Shown here: positions 1-10,192 of the stretch, one piece after another
Numbering within the stretch: position 1 is the first letter of the stretch
Layout: each line of letters opens with the position of its first letter
From: Geomicrobium sp. JCM 19039
Lineage (GTDB): Bacteria; Bacillota; Bacilli; Bacillales; Marinococcaceae
Direction of reading: 5' to 3'
Length of the DNA stretch: 64,000 nucleotides
NCBI RefSeq assembly: GCF_000698145.1
Contig: NZ_BAXB01000016.1
Span: forward strand, 1 to 64,000
The notes under the pieces: generated by a model
The model's input: only the letters and a program-made list of their open reading frames with translations
What the model was told of the DNA's origin: nothing
Databases searched by the model: none
Made by a program: the position numbers and the translations under genes

Positions 1-32
1 CGTAGTGTGCGTTGATCTTCATAAGCAAAAGG

Positions 33-917
33 CTAGCTTGGCTCTTTGATTTTGTACATGCTACTCTGACTTCGGAGAAAGAGATATATGCCAGTGATGA
101 TTAGAACCCCTCCGATCAGCTCAACGGTAGTGAACATTTCGCCGAGGAAGATGGCGGCCAGTGTCGATGCACCAATTGGCTCACCGAGTGTGCTAATGGA
201 CACCGTCGTTGTGTTTACGTAGTTAAGCAACAAATTGTAGATTAAATGGGCACCTGTTGGAAAGATAGCGAGCAACAAAAAGATGAGCCAATCATGACTT
301 GTATATCCGGTAAACGGAACATTTTGTACAAGGTTAAAACCAACCATAAACAGTGCGGCAAACATGAAGACGATAAAGCTGTAAACCCAGTGATTTACGG
401 ATTTTACCGTTCGTTGTCCGATAAGTAAATACAAAACGACCGAAAACACACTTAAGAAAGACAATAAATTTCCGTACATCACACCAGGTCCAAGGTTCAC
501 ATTGCCACCTGCAACAATGATGACGCCAATGAAGGCGATGCTTAATGTAACGATCGTCGATTTATGGATTCGTTCTTTAAAGAATAAGAGGCCGCCAATG
601 AGGGCGATTGCAGGCTGTAAACATAAGATGAGTGTTGAACTAGCTACTGTCGTATGATTCAAAGATTCAAACCATAAACCAAAATGACCTGCAAGGAACA
701 GGCCGGCAAATGACAATCTCAACCAGTCCATGCCCGATATTTTTGTGAAACTGTGCCGCTCTTTGAAGACAAACGGGATAATGAGCATGCTACCGAGAAG
801 CATCCGATACATTACCATCACGGTAGAAGGCGCATCAGAAAGCCGTACAAAGATAGCTGACAATGAAATACAAATAATTGTGAACAACAGCAACCCATTA
901 ATCGTTTTTGCACTCAT
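33..917 (-). CDS. EamA/DMT family transporter
   Basis: Integral membrane protein of the drug/metabolite transporter superfamily, moving an unknown small metabolite across the cell membrane. The 294 residues form about ten hydrophobic helices in two EamA halves; the second half carries the usual motif LGEPIGAS near residue 245. The ATG is preceded on the minus strand by AGGTG at good spacing. It is divergent from a GntR regulator gene, and the short shared spacer holds an inverted repeat, so that regulator probably controls it (inference). Family assignment is firm; substrate cannot be read from the sequence. Confidence 0.9.
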   Translation of the reverse strand: MSAKTINGLLLFTIICISLSAIFVRLSDAPSTVMVMYRMLLGSMLIIPFVFKERHSFTKISGMDWLRLSFAGLFLAGHFGLWFESLNHTTVASSTLILCLQPAIALIGGLLFFKERIHKSTIVTLSIAFIGVIIVAGGNVNLGPGVMYGNLLSFLSVFSVVLYLLIGQRTVKSVNHWVYSFIVFMFAALFMVGFNLVQNVPFTGYTSHDWLIFLLLAIFPTGAHLIYNLLLNYVNTTTVSISTLGEPIGASTLAAIFLGEMFTTVELIGGVLIITGIYLFLRSQSSMYKIKEPS

Positions 918-955
918 CGTATCACCTGAAATCTTGAATTTTTAGAGTATAATTG

Positions 956-976
956 ATATATTACATATTAATATAT
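956..976. promoter_or_regulatory. Candidate GntR operator between divergent genes
   Basis: Perfect inverted repeat: arms ATATATTA (956-963) and TAATATAT (969-976) around CATAT. It lies in the 78-bp spacer between the EamA gene and the GntR gene, just upstream of the regulator's ribosome binding site, where an autoregulatory site would be expected. The A+T richness means chance occurrence is possible. Confidence 0.45.
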
Positions 977-995
977 GTGCTGTAAAGGTGGTCTT

Positions 996-1643
996 ATGAA
1001 AAAAATTGAACGAAGCTCGATGCGTTTGCATGCGTATGAAATGATTAAACAGGCAATTATTACTGGAGACTTGGCACCTGAAAGGCGGGTTCGTGACGCC
1101 GAGCTCTCAGAATTACTCGGCATTAGTCGCACCCCTGTGAGGGAAGCAATATTGCGCTTAGAAGATGAAGCTTTTATTGTAAGCAAGCCAAATAGTTACA
1201 CGATGGTTGCGCCAATTGACCTTGAAGAAGTAAGGGAAGCCTATACGATCGTTGCATCGCTAGAAGCGTTAGCTGTTCGAGAAATAGTGAAGCATTGCAA
1301 TCAAACAGACATCAAAACGCTTATTGATTTAAATGCTGATTATGAGCGAGCGCTTCAGCGTAAACAATCCATTGAAGCGCTGGAAGCTGACTTGGCATTT
1401 CACGGCGCGATTGTGCACATTGCAAAAAACGACACATTAATTAAGATTTTAACCCCGCTAAGAGATAAGATTGTACGGGTTGAGTACCATTATTTTAATG
1501 ATCATTCACCAAAAGAAAAATCGTATCAAGAGCACGAACGAATGATTGAAGCGATACAACAAAAGAATGAATCGGTAGCCGTTCAGCAAATTCAAGAAAA
1601 CTGGATGAATAGTTTAGAGTACTTGCTAACAAATTATAAATAA
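996..1643 (+). CDS. GntR family transcriptional regulator (FCD type)
   Basis: DNA-binding regulator of about 215 residues. The N-terminal winged helix-turn-helix (about residues 10-70) shows the family core LSELLGISRTPVREA; the C-terminal part (about 80-210) is an all-helical FCD ligand-binding domain with His in FHGAIV and EHERMI, which usually hold a metal and bind carboxylic acid effectors. An upstream in-frame ATG at 975 exists, but ATG 996 is chosen because AAAGGTGG stands four bases before it. Likely regulates itself and the divergent EamA transporter gene. Effector unknown. Confidence 0.88.
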   Translation: MKKIERSSMRLHAYEMIKQAIITGDLAPERRVRDAELSELLGISRTPVREAILRLEDEAFIVSKPNSYTMVAPIDLEEVREAYTIVASLEALAVREIVKHCNQTDIKTLIDLNADYERALQRKQSIEALEADLAFHGAIVHIAKNDTLIKILTPLRDKIVRVEYHYFNDHSPKEKSYQEHERMIEAIQQKNESVAVQQIQENWMNSLEYLLTNYK

Positions 1644-1660
1644 GCATGTACAAGGTCAGG

Positions 1661-1697
1661 CGCAGATCTGCTGATAAATGAAATCTGCGTCTTTTTG
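1661..1697 (+). terminator. Rho-independent terminator after GntR gene
   Basis: Stem CGCAGAT / ATCTGCG followed by a T-rich tract (CTTTTTG). Confidence 0.7.
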
Positions 1698-1729
1698 TTG
1701 CATTTGTGATTAAGTACAAGTATGATGTG

Positions 1730-1753
1730 TATAATTAGATAATTAACTAATTA
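1730..1753 (+). promoter_or_regulatory. -10 box overlapped by ArsR/SdpR-type operator
   Basis: TATAAT at 1730-1735 overlaps an inverted repeat TAATTAG (1732-1738) - 8 bp - CTAATTA (1747-1753), about 20 bp before the start codon. Position over the -10 suits autorepression by the ArsR-type protein encoded just downstream. The -35 element is not clear. Confidence 0.6.
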
Positions 1754-1772
1754 AATAAGGCGGAGTTGCACA

Positions 1773-2045
1773 GTGAACCCAACAGCAATTTTTAAAGCTT
1801 TGGCTGACGATACGAGACGGCAAATGATTGAAATGTTGAGAGAACGTAATCATTCTGCTGGAGAATTCGCAGCCGTATTTAACATGTCCAAGCCAAGCAT
1901 TACAAACCACTTAAACATTCTTCATGGAGCCAACCTCGTCTATCGGGAGAAAAAGGGGCAGTATGTTATCTACTCCTTGAATATGACGTTGTTGCAAGAA
2001 GCAATGCTTTGGTTGCAAAAAATGAGTAAAGGGGAGGAAAAATGA
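1773..2045 (+). CDS. ArsR-family autorepressor, SdpR-like
   Basis: Small winged-helix repressor of 90 residues, GTG start with AAGGCGG upstream. The helix-turn-helix is visible around residues 30-55 (GEFAAVFNMSKPSITNHL). It has no cysteine pair typical of metal-sensing ArsR proteins. The stop overlaps the start of the next gene by 4 bp (ATGA), and that next gene is SdpI-like. In Bacillus subtilis SdpR represses sdpRI and is titrated by SdpI at the membrane when the SdpC toxin is present; that model is borrowed here by family and gene order. Confidence 0.85.
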   Translation: MNPTAIFKALADDTRRQMIEMLRERNHSAGEFAAVFNMSKPSITNHLNILHGANLVYREKKGQYVIYSLNMTLLQEAMLWLQKMSKGEEK

Positions 2046-2653
2046 GTAGAGTGTGGGGTTTTTTATGGCTAGCAAGTTCAGTCATAGTCATGACAGTCGT
2101 CGTTGTATTTGGGGAAAGTGTACAACATGTTGGCACAATGTTTACTGGGGAGCCGGTTTGGATTCATCAGTTTGGTGTTGCGGTCATCTTTCCAGCAATC
2201 ATTGCGGTTTTAAGTGTGCTAAATATTATTATAACAAAGCAAATAAAAGGTAAGCATGAGAAAATGTTTACGCATATTCTCAATCAAGTTGCATTTTTCA
2301 TAGTAGGTGTTCAAATCGTCATTACTTTATTTGCATATGCAATCGTCACTAATCCAATTGCAATAATTGGGATTCTTGTCGCTTGGTTGTATATGATGAT
2401 TGGAAACTTGCTTCCGATTCTCGATCGTAATTACTCTTGGCCAAGAAGAGCCGCGCTAATAAAAGAACGAGATGTTCGCGTGATTAGTCGCAAAGTAGGG
2501 ATTGTTTTCGTTGGAGCGGCACTCTTTTTGTTGCCAATATTGTTCGTTCCTGTAGATTATCAAGCCATTTATTTGAGTCTCGTTTTGACAGGCAGTGCCA
2601 TCGTGAAAGTGTTTATCGTAGTAACCGAGCAAAAACGTTTTATCATCAAATAA
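2042..2653 (+). CDS. SdpI-like immunity/signalling membrane protein
   Basis: Membrane protein of 203 residues with six likely helices. The segment MIGNLLPILDRNYSW followed by a charged stretch and KVGIVFVGAALFLL matches the core of the SdpI family, which protects against the SdpC killing factor and sequesters SdpR. Co-transcribed and translationally coupled with the ArsR/SdpR-like gene. No sdpC-like toxin gene is seen nearby, so it may serve as immunity against foreign toxin or have another sensing role. Confidence 0.8.
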   Translation: MSRVWGFLWLASSVIVMTVVVVFGESVQHVGTMFTGEPVWIHQFGVAVIFPAIIAVLSVLNIIITKQIKGKHEKMFTHILNQVAFFIVGVQIVITLFAYAIVTNPIAIIGILVAWLYMMIGNLLPILDRNYSWPRRAALIKERDVRVISRKVGIVFVGAALFLLPILFVPVDYQAIYLSLVLTGSAIVKVFIVVTEQKRFIIK

Positions 2654-3010
2654 CGAATAATTAAGGAGTTTTAAAATTAGAATGGTAAATATAAAGAATG
2701 AAAATAGGTTCACAATACAATGAAAGTCACAATAATTTACAAAGTGAAAATATGCTACAATGATTAGATTATTAGTTGAATTCGCTATATTAAAGTGGCA
2801 GGTACAAATGATTGACTTTCGACTCAAGTTCGGGCAATATATGCTTGGGTCGACGTTTTAATGTGCATAGCAGATGACGAAAATTCGCGTATTTAGTTCT
2901 AAGATAAACGGATGTTTACCATACAATTTCACGCATAAATATAGTATTATCTGTGTACATTAATTGTCGAGCTAATCCAACATAGACGTACAGAAAAGGG
3001 GTAAAGCACG
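2654..3010. other. A+T-rich intergenic stretch
   Basis: No convincing gene on either strand. It should hold the promoter of the following lipoprotein gene; possible -10-like TATTAT near 2942-2950, but no confident -35 partner. Confidence 0.5.
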
Positions 3011-4337
3011 ATGAAGAAATGGTTAGTAGCAAGCAGCTTTCTTTTGTTACTCACAGCTTGTGGTACCGATGATGAAGGTACAGCTGATGAGCCACAAGAT
3101 GACAGTGATCAAGACACTGTAGAAGAAACAGAAGACATGGACGATGACGAAGGTGATGATGAAGAAGGCAGCACAGTCTTAGATGAGAATGACGAGGGTG
3201 TAACGGTTCTTGCAGAAGATCTAGAAACACCTTGGAACATCGAAGAAAATGACGGCACTTTCTACATCACTGAAAGAAGCACTGGTGAAATCGTTCATGT
3301 CACTGAAGACGCTCAGGAAAGCTACCCTGTTGAATTCAGCGATGAGCTATACACAGAGATTGAAGCGGGTCTCATGGGTATGGCACTAGCACCAGACTTT
3401 GACGAAACAAATGAAGCATTCATCTATTACACGTATGGTGATGAAGATGAGGCTTTCAACAAAGTTGCTCGCGTCGCTTTTGATGAAGAAGAAGGCGTAT
3501 GGACTGAAGAAGACGTACTGCTTGACGAAATCCCTGGATTCAGGATCCACAGTGGTGGCCGTATCGCTATTGGCCCAGACGATCTTCTTTACGTAGGTGT
3601 TGGGGACGTCGATGAGATTCACGGTCAAGAAGGCGATACTGAAGCGCGATGATTGCTCAAGACGAAGACAGCTATGCGGGTTCAATTCTTCGTATGAACC
3701 TTGATGGTTCAGTACCAGAAGGCAACCTTGAAGAAGATTCTCACGTGTATACGTACGGTCACCGTAACCCGCAAGGTCTAACTTGGGGCGAGGATGGCAC
3801 GATGTATGCGACTGAGCACGGACCAACAGGTCACGATGAGTTAAACATCATTGAAGGTGGAAACAACTACGGTTGGCCAGTAATCTGGGGTGACGGTGAA
3901 GAAGAAGGCATGGAATCACCACTCGCTCACGCTGGTAAAAACACTTGGCACCATCTGGTGTAGATTATCTTGATGGAAACTTGTACTTTACTGCACTTGC
4001 AGGTTTAGGTGTTAACGAATACAACATTGAAACAGGTGAGATCACGCAAATCGTATCAGGCTTTGATCGTGTACGTGACGTAATGATTACAGATGATTCA
4101 ATGTACCTCCTTACTCACAACACGGATGGTCGTGCAAGCGGACATGATAACGACGACCGTCTCGTACAACTTAATCTTGACGATGTTCTTGCAGGAAACT
4201 TCCAAAACGAAGATGCTGATTTGAAGAACGATGAAGATGTAGAATCAGGTGCTGAGCATGAAGAAGAGTTGCACGATGAAGACTCTGAAGAAGATGCAGA
4301 TGAAGATTCTGAAGAAGATGAAGAAGACGCTGAATAA
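3011..4337 (+). CDS. PQQ-dependent sugar dehydrogenase (GSDH) lipoprotein, two frameshifts
   Basis: Probable membrane-anchored, cell-surface glucose/sorbosone-type dehydrogenase, a six-bladed beta-propeller. Signal peptide with lipobox LLTAC (Cys17), then a strongly acidic linker. Family motifs in order: PWNI, IHSGGRIAIGPD, YGHRNPQG, TEHGPTGHDELN, NNYGWP, SGVDYL. A very acidic tail follows (about residues 415-442). The reading frame breaks twice: near 3648 one A is missing (CGA ATG expected) and near 3947 one G (TGG GCA expected); restoring both gives 442 residues. Reaction inferred from the family; whether PQQ is made or acquired is unknown. Confidence 0.85.
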
Positions 4338-4344
4338 TTGCTGA

Positions 4345-4388
4345 AAGTTGTTCCACGAGGGATTAGTCCCCGTGGAACAACTTTTTTT
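4345..4388 (+). terminator. Strong terminator after sugar dehydrogenase gene
   Basis: 13-bp perfect stem AAGTTGTTCCACG (4345-4357) with CGTGGAACAACTT (4371-4383), then a run of T. Confidence 0.92.
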
Positions 4389-4515
4389 GTATGTACTATT
4401 GAAACTTCCTTATTTCTACGCATTTTCATCTTTTTTTGAATTAGAATTGCAGTTGTAATAATGATCCATTTCGTTCATTATTGTTCCTTTCTCTCAAATA
4501 AAATTAAAAAAACAC

Positions 4516-4574
4516 TTGAAAGTCAAAGATAGTCAAATTATAATAGGAGTACGGAAAGGTTAAATATAGTCAAA
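4516..4574 (+). promoter_or_regulatory. clpE promoter with two CtsR operators
   Basis: Sigma-A promoter TTGAAA (4516-4521), 17-bp spacer, TATAAT (4539-4544). The spacer is filled by a CtsR heptad pair AGTCAAA-GAT-AGTCAAA (4521-4537). A second, slightly degenerate pair GGTTAAA-TAT-AGTCAAA lies at 4558-4574 downstream of the -10. Both fit the known CtsR consensus RGTCAAA-NAN-RGTCAAA, so heat and protein stress should derepress clpE. Confidence 0.92.
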
Positions 4575-4618
4575 GTCAATATTAGATTATCGATATACAC
4601 AAAGGAGAGTGAAGGATA

Positions 4619-6733
4619 ATGATGAGATGTGATCACTGTCAAACGAATCAAGCGCGTGTACAATTGCGCATGAACATTAATGGAAATCAACGAAAAATGA
4701 GTCTTTGCCAATCTTGTTATCAAGATTTGCGAAATCAGATGCATCAACCTTCAGGGCAAGGTGCCTCTCCAATGAATTTCATGAATGGTGATACGACTAA
4801 TCACCACGTTCGTGCTGAAGCAACAGACGAGAAACAAGGTGGCGGTTTATTAGATGAATTAGGGAAAAACCTCACAACGGACGCTTTAAATGGACAGATT
4901 GATCCTGTGATTGGTCGAGATCATGAGGTTGAGCGAGTCATTGAAACATTAAATCGGAGAAATAAAAACAACCCAGTACTCATCGGTGAGCCTGGCGTAG
5001 GGAAAACAGCGATTGCGGAAGGTCTAGCCCTTCGAATCGTTAACGAAGATGTTCCGAAGAAGCTAAAAAATAAACAGATTTATCTATTGGATGTCACATC
5101 GCTTGTGGCTGGAACAGGCGTCCGTGGACAATTTGAAGAACGGATGAAACAACTTATTCAAGAAATGAAAATGCGAGATGACGTCATTTTGTTCATTGAC
5201 GAGATTCATCAAATCGTTGGAGCAGGTTCTGCAGAAGGTTCTTCAGATGCAGGGAACATCCTTAAACCAGCGCTCGCTCGCGGTGAAATGCAGTTAATTG
5301 GCGCTACGACACTTAATGAGTACCGCAAAATTGAAAAGGATGCTGCACTTGAACGACGTTTCCAGCCGGTGATAGTTGATGAGCCAACAAGAGAAGACAG
5401 CTTGAAAATTCTAAACGGGTTAAAGCCTTATTATGAAAAGTACCATGAAGTGACGTATACGCCTGAGGCAATTGAAGCCACTGTCATGTTGTCTGATCGC
5501 TATATTCAAGATCGTTTTCTGCCAGACAAAGCGATTGACTTGATGGATGAGTCTGGTGCGAAGATGAACCTGAAAACATCCGAGTTAAGCACAGACGATA
5601 TTACCGAGCGTCTCGAAGACATTCGTAAAGAAAAAGAACAAGCAACTTCGGATGAGAATTATGAGCGTGCAGCAGAGCTTCGCACTGAAGAATTGCAACT
5701 GATTGACAAACAACAGTCAAAAGCTGAAGGTATTAGGCAACAAGCAGTTGTTGATATCGAAGACATTCAACAGCTTATTGAAGCAAAAACTGGCATCCCT
5801 GTACGTCGCTTGCAAGCGGATGAACAGCAAAAGATGAGAGATTTGCCGGATAGGCTGAATGCAAATGTTATCGGGCAAGATCAAGCAGTTAGCAAAGTAT
5901 CTAAAGCGATTCGTCGAAACCGAGCCGGTTTACGACGAGGCACACGTCCGATTGGTTCATTCTTATTTGCTGGACCGACAGGTGTCGGCAAAACGGAGCT
6001 GACGAAACAGATTGCTGTCGAGTTGTTTGGAGAAAAAGATGCGATGATTCGCTTTGATATGAGCGAATACATGGAGAAGCATGCCGCATCTAAACTCATC
6101 GGTTCACCACCTGGCTATGTTGGTTATGAGGAAGCTGGACAGCTGACAGAGCGCGTGCGGAGAAAACCATACAGCATCATCCTTTTAGACGAGATTGAGA
6201 AGGCTCATCCAGACATTCAACACATGTTCCTTCAAATCATGGAAGACGGTCGTCTTACCGATTCTAAAGGTAGAACCGTTAGTTTTAAAGATACGGTCAT
6301 TATTATGACGACAAATGCAGGTACCGGTGTAAAAACACCGACGGTAGGCTTCGGTGCAGATGATGTGAAAGGCGATGAACAGTTAATCAACGGCCTAAAA
6401 GATTATTTTAAACCGGAGTTCTTAAACCGTTTTGATGCAATCGTCCAATTCAACGATCTTCAGAAGAAAGATCTCGTTTCCATTGTCGATTTGATGCTTG
6501 AAGATGTTATTGCGTCCGCAAGTGAACAAGGGATTCGTATAGAGGTTATGAAAGAAGCGAAAGAAAAAATCGTTAATATCGGCTACGATCCAGCGTTTGG
6601 TGCAAGACCTCTTCGAAGAGTGATTGAGGAATATGTCGAAGACGGTATTGCCGACTTAATGTTAAACACCGAAGATTACAGCCAACTTGTCGTTACGGTG
6701 GAAGATGATAGGGTCATTGTGAACACTAAATAA
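4619..6733 (+). CDS. clpE: ATP-dependent Clp protease ATP-binding subunit ClpE
   Basis: Hexameric AAA+ unfoldase that feeds damaged proteins to ClpP. 704 residues. The N-terminal zinc finger unique to ClpE is present (Cys4, Cys7, Cys30, Cys33), followed by AAA module 1 with Walker [10 protein letters not shown] near 123, a UVR-type coiled segment near 335-370 ([10 protein letters not shown]), and AAA module 2 with Walker [10 protein letters not shown] near 452 and Walker [12 protein letters not shown]. Length equals that of the B. subtilis protein. Monocistronic between two terminators, under double CtsR control. ATG 4622 is an equally possible start; AAAGGAG is upstream. Confidence 0.97.
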   Translation: MMRCDHCQTNQARVQLRMNINGNQRKMSLCQSCYQDLRNQMHQPSGQGASPMNFMNGDTTNHHVRAEATDEKQGGGLLDELGKNLTTDALNGQIDPVIGRDHEVERVIETLNRRNKNNPVLIGEPGVGKTAIAEGLALRIVNEDVPKKLKNKQIYLLDVTSLVAGTGVRGQFEERMKQLIQEMKMRDDVILFIDEIHQIVGAGSAEGSSDAGNILKPALARGEMQLIGATTLNEYRKIEKDAALERRFQPVIVDEPTREDSLKILNGLKPYYEKYHEVTYTPEAIEATVMLSDRYIQDRFLPDKAIDLMDESGAKMNLKTSELSTDDITERLEDIRKEKEQATSDENYERAAELRTEELQLIDKQQSKAEGIRQQAVVDIEDIQQLIEAKTGIPVRRLQADEQQKMRDLPDRLNANVIGQDQAVSKVSKAIRRNRAGLRRGTRPIGSFLFAGPTGVGKTELTKQIAVELFGEKDAMIRFDMSEYMEKHAASKLIGSPPGYVGYEEAGQLTERVRRKPYSIILLDEIEKAHPDIQHMFLQIMEDGRLTDSKGRTVSFKDTVIIMTTNAGTGVKTPTVGFGADDVKGDEQLINGLKDYFKPEFLNRFDAIVQFNDLQKKDLVSIVDLMLEDVIASASEQGIRIEVMKEAKEKIVNIGYDPAFGARPLRRVIEEYVEDGIADLMLNTEDYSQLVVTVEDDRVIVNTK

Positions 6734-6738
6734 TGGAA

Positions 6739-6778
6739 AAGACTTGAGAACATCTGCATGTTCTCAAGTCTTTTTTTC
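6739..6778 (+). terminator. clpE terminator
   Basis: 15-bp perfect stem AAGACTTGAGAACAT / ATGTTCTCAAGTCTT with a CTGC loop and T tract. Confidence 0.93.
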
Positions 6779-6851
6779 TCATTTATATTCCGCTATTCTC
6801 CTGTTACTGTTACACTAAGGAAAGTAGTCCTAAAGGGTAGGAGTGGAAGGA

Positions 6852-7684
6852 ATGACAAACATTAAAATTGTGACAGACTCAACAACGGATCTTCCTAAGG
6901 AGATCATTGATGAGCTTAAGATTACGGTTGTGCCTTTAACCATTCATATTGATGACCAAACCTTTGTTGACGGGGTAGATTTAAGTCCAGAGGATTTTTT
7001 GCCGATGATGGCAAAAGCAGAACAGCTACCAAAAACCTCACAGCCGTCAATCGGTGAATTTATAAACAAATACGAAGAACTAGCCGCAGACGGCAGTCAA
7101 ATCTTGTCGATTCATATGACATCAGGCATGAGTGGGACGTACCGGGCAGCGAGCATGGCTGCCGAACAGGCAAATGCTGATGTAAAGGTAATCGATTCGA
7201 CGTATATTGCAAGTGCACTCGGGTTTCAAGTCGTTGAGGCAGCGAAGCTTGCTAAAGAAGGTAAACCATTGCAACAAATTGTTGCGAGAATTGAAGAGAT
7301 TAGAAATAACTCGAAGTTATTCGTTGTTGTAAGCACTCTTGAGAATCTTTTAAAAGGCGGAAGAATTGGAAGAGGGAAAGCTTGGATTGGCTCTCTCTTG
7401 AAATTAAAGCTATTGCTGCATTAGAAGACGGAGTGTATACGCCAGTAACAAAGGCAAGAACACAAGCGCAAGTAGTACAAACGTTGCTCTCTCACTTCAA
7501 CAAAGATACCGAAGGCAAAAAAGTAAAAGGCGTTAGCATCTCACACGCAAACGGTCTGGAACTTGCCCATAAACTCCGCGATAAATTAAAAGAGCATTCC
7601 GTGTCGATTCAGACGACTACTCCAGTCATAAGTACCCACACTGGAGAAGGTGCGATTGGTTTTACGTATTATACGGAATCCTAA
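6852..7684 (+). CDS. DegV family fatty-acid-binding protein, one frameshift
   Basis: Cytosolic protein of about 277 residues that binds a long-chain fatty acid and, by family knowledge, can hand it to fatty acid kinase. Seen: VTDSTTDLP near the N-terminus, PKTSQPS, the SGMSGTYR ligand loop, and the C-terminal HTGEGAIGFTYY. The frame breaks near 7400, where one A is missing in the AAA run of TTGAAATTAAA; repair gives GSLLKIKAIAALEDG, the expected family sequence. ATG 6852 is preferred over GTG 6843 because AGGAG at 6839-6843 is then 8 bases upstream. Confidence 0.88.
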
Positions 7685-7696
7685 GACGCATATTAC

Positions 7697-7729
7697 AAGC
7701 CCGCTGTCATCTTGACAGGCGGGCTTTTG
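7697..7729 (+). terminator. Terminator after degV-family gene
   Basis: AAGCCCGC-TGTCA / TGACA-GGCGGGCTT hairpin, then TTTTG, placed between convergent genes. Confidence 0.85.
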
Positions 7730-7733
7730 TGTT

Positions 7734-9696
7734 TTAAACTTCTGCAGTGTGTGGTGGCTTCTTTTTTGATCTGATGAGCCATTGAAGAAGCAAGATGGCT
7801 AAGAGGATTACGACAGCAATTGCGTCTGTCATAAGCGCTGGATGTAAAAACAGCAACGACCCACCTGCCATGATCAGTCGGAACAGAACATTCAATCGAC
7901 CGAGTAAATAACCTTCTGCTGCAATGCCAAGCATAACCACTCCGATAACAGACGTAATAATAACCCCGAAGGATTCCATAAATGTCGTACCGATCATGAG
8001 GATTTCGTTGTTATACACAAACATGAACGGAACGATAAACCCTGCAATTGCGAGTTTCATTGCCATAAACCCGGTCCGCATTGGACTGCCTCCAGAAAGT
8101 CCGGCGGCTGCAAATGCGGCAAGAGCAACCGGTGGCGTGATATTTGCAAAAATTCCAAAGTAGAACACGAACATGTGAGCAACAATTGGAGGAATGCCTA
8201 GTTGTACGAGTGCTGGGGCGGCCATCGTTGCGGTAATAATATACGCAGGTATACTTGGCATCCCCATCCCTAACACAATACATGCGATCATTGTAAAGAG
8301 AAGTGTTAAGAATAGACTTTCTCCACCAATGGATACAATGGCATTGGCAAGGTTTAACCCGAACCCAGTGATGGTAGCAATCCCAACAATAATGCCAACC
8401 GTAGCACAAGCGATTGCGACGGATACCGTGGTGCGTGCCCCGTTTTCGAGCGCATCAATAAAGTCTTTTACACTCATGCGCGTCGATTTTCTGAAGAAGC
8501 TCACAATAATTGTGACGATAATCGTCCATGCTGCTGAAAAGATGACAGTCGTTCCGCTAAAGAAGAGCATGTAGATTAGAAAGATGATCGGCAGTAAGAG
8601 GTGTCCGCGCTCTTTTAACACGTCGATGACACGCGGCAGTTCACTACGAGGAATTCCTGATAAATTCAGTTTCGTCGCCCGAATGTGAACTTGTGTAAGA
8701 ATCCCAATGTAAAAAAGGAGTGCTGGCAATATCGCAATTAATACGATATCGGTGTACGGAACACCAAGGGTTTCGGCCATAATAAAGGCAGCAGCCCCCA
8801 TGACCGGCGGCAGAATTTGCCCACCGACCGATGCGGAAGACTCGACTGCACCTGCAAAGTTCTTGTTATAGCCGATTTTTTTCATAAGGGGAATGGTGAA
8901 TGCCCCGGTTGTAACGACGTTTGCAATTGCCGAGCCGTTAATGCTGCCTAAAAACCCACTTGCAACGACAGAAACTTTTGCTGGGCCTCCTTTTGCGTGC
9001 CCAGTAAGTGCGAGTGCCAAGTCGTTAAATAGCTGTCCCATGCCTGTCTTGGCTAGAAATGCGCCGAACAAGATGAACAGTACAATATAAGTAGCAGAAA
9101 CACCAATTGCTGTTCCGAGTATGCCTTCGGTCGTCGTAAACAGCTGATTGGAAATCGCGTCCCAATCATACCCTCTATGTCTGAATATCCCTGGCAAATC
9201 TCTACCGAACAGTGCGTACAGGACAAATAGAAAGGCAAGAATAGGCAATGCCCAGCCGGTGACACGTCGGCCAGCTTCAAAGACGAGAGCGATTAATAGC
9301 GTGCCAAAGATCACATCGGTCGTTGTTGGCAGCCCGCCCCTTGTTACAATTTCGGTATAGTTCACAAATAAATAAATGGTCGAAGGAAACGACAAGAGTG
9401 CGAGTAACAAATCATACCACGGCAAGCTTTGCGACTTGCTTTTTTTGTTGCTGGAAATAACAAAAAGATAAGTACAAGCACCGCTGAAACGTGAAGGGCG
9501 CGGTGGACAAGTACGTATACTGGTGTCCTGTAAAAGCGGTAATAAGGTGATAGAGAGAGAAAGTTACAGCAATAATGGTCACGATTAGGACGAGCCATTT
9601 GTTTTTAAAACTTCGAAATCTTGATTCAGTATCATACTTCTCGAGAATTTCTTGTTGCTGATCGTCAAGTGGTTGTTCTTTAAAAGTGCTTGTCAA
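7734..9696 (-). CDS. TRAP transporter fused permease (TAXI type), two frameshifts
   Basis: Membrane permease of a TAXI-TRAP uptake system, with the small (4TM) and large (12TM) subunits fused. About 654 residues after repair. TTG start at 9696 with GAGGTG eight bases upstream. The N-terminal part (9430-9696) reads through TRALHVSAVL-like family sequence into the large-subunit domain with SASVGGQILPPVMGAAAF and GMGMPSIPAY. One base is missing near 9530 (GG.ACACCAGTA) and one A in the poly-A run near 9434; both restore the family sequence. It is the last gene of a three-gene minus-strand unit with the binding protein and a DUF1850 protein. Substrate likely a small organic acid or amino acid, not resolvable. 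Confidence 0.88.
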
Positions 9697-9703
9697 TCGT
9701 ACG

Positions 9704-10192
9704 TCACCTCGTTCCTTTAGCTTCAATTGCCATTTCAATCGGTTGGTGATGAGGAAGGTCCGCCCAGTGAACAATGGACGAACCGTTTTTGTGCAAAGCA
9801 AATTGCGCATCGTGAGAATGGTACCAATTGTATGTTTCGTACGTATCCTCCTCAGTATGGGTTGTTACGATATATCCGTCTTCAACACGCGTATCACCAC
9901 GACCGTATGCAGCCGTGCCTGCACCGTACGATTGAAAACGTGATTCGGTTAATGAGAAGGAGCCATCCGTTTTTACGAGCAATGTTTCTTCCCATGGGGT
10001 TTTCTCTACGGAATGAATCCAACGTAACGTGAATTCGTCTCCAGGTTGAACGGGAAATTCCATAAACACCTCATCGGTACGCGGGTGATATAAAGTGAGG
10101 GTACTATTATTTGTGAAAAGAAACATACCGACCCCACTAAAAAGTACAACGACCAACGAGACGATGATAAGTGGACGTTTGACGTTAATCAA
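9704..10192 (-). CDS. DUF1850 domain protein
   Basis: Membrane-anchored protein of about 162 residues: one N-terminal helix (residues 6-27) followed by an extracytoplasmic domain with WIHSVEKTPWEE, the hallmark of DUF1850, and a C-terminal WADLPHHQPIEM. DUF1850 genes are regular partners of TAXI-TRAP systems; their role is not established. Start taken as TTG 10192, with AAGAAGG five bases upstream and overlapping the stop of the binding protein gene; the permease starts 7 bp after its stop. This tight spacing implies translational coupling of all three. Confidence 0.85.
   Translation of the reverse strand: MINVKRPLIIVSLVVVLFSGVGMFLFTNNSTLTLYHPRTDEVFMEFPVQPGDEFTLRWIHSVEKTPWEETLLVKTDGSFSLTESRFQSYGAGTAAYGRGDTRVEDGYIVTTHTEEDTYETYNWYHSHDAQFALHKNGSSIVHWADLPHHQPIEMAIEAKGTR

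Noticed and set aside
9686..10032. Plus-strand frames opposite DUF1850 and TRAP genes
   Set aside because: Antisense shadows; the minus-strand reading matches known families.
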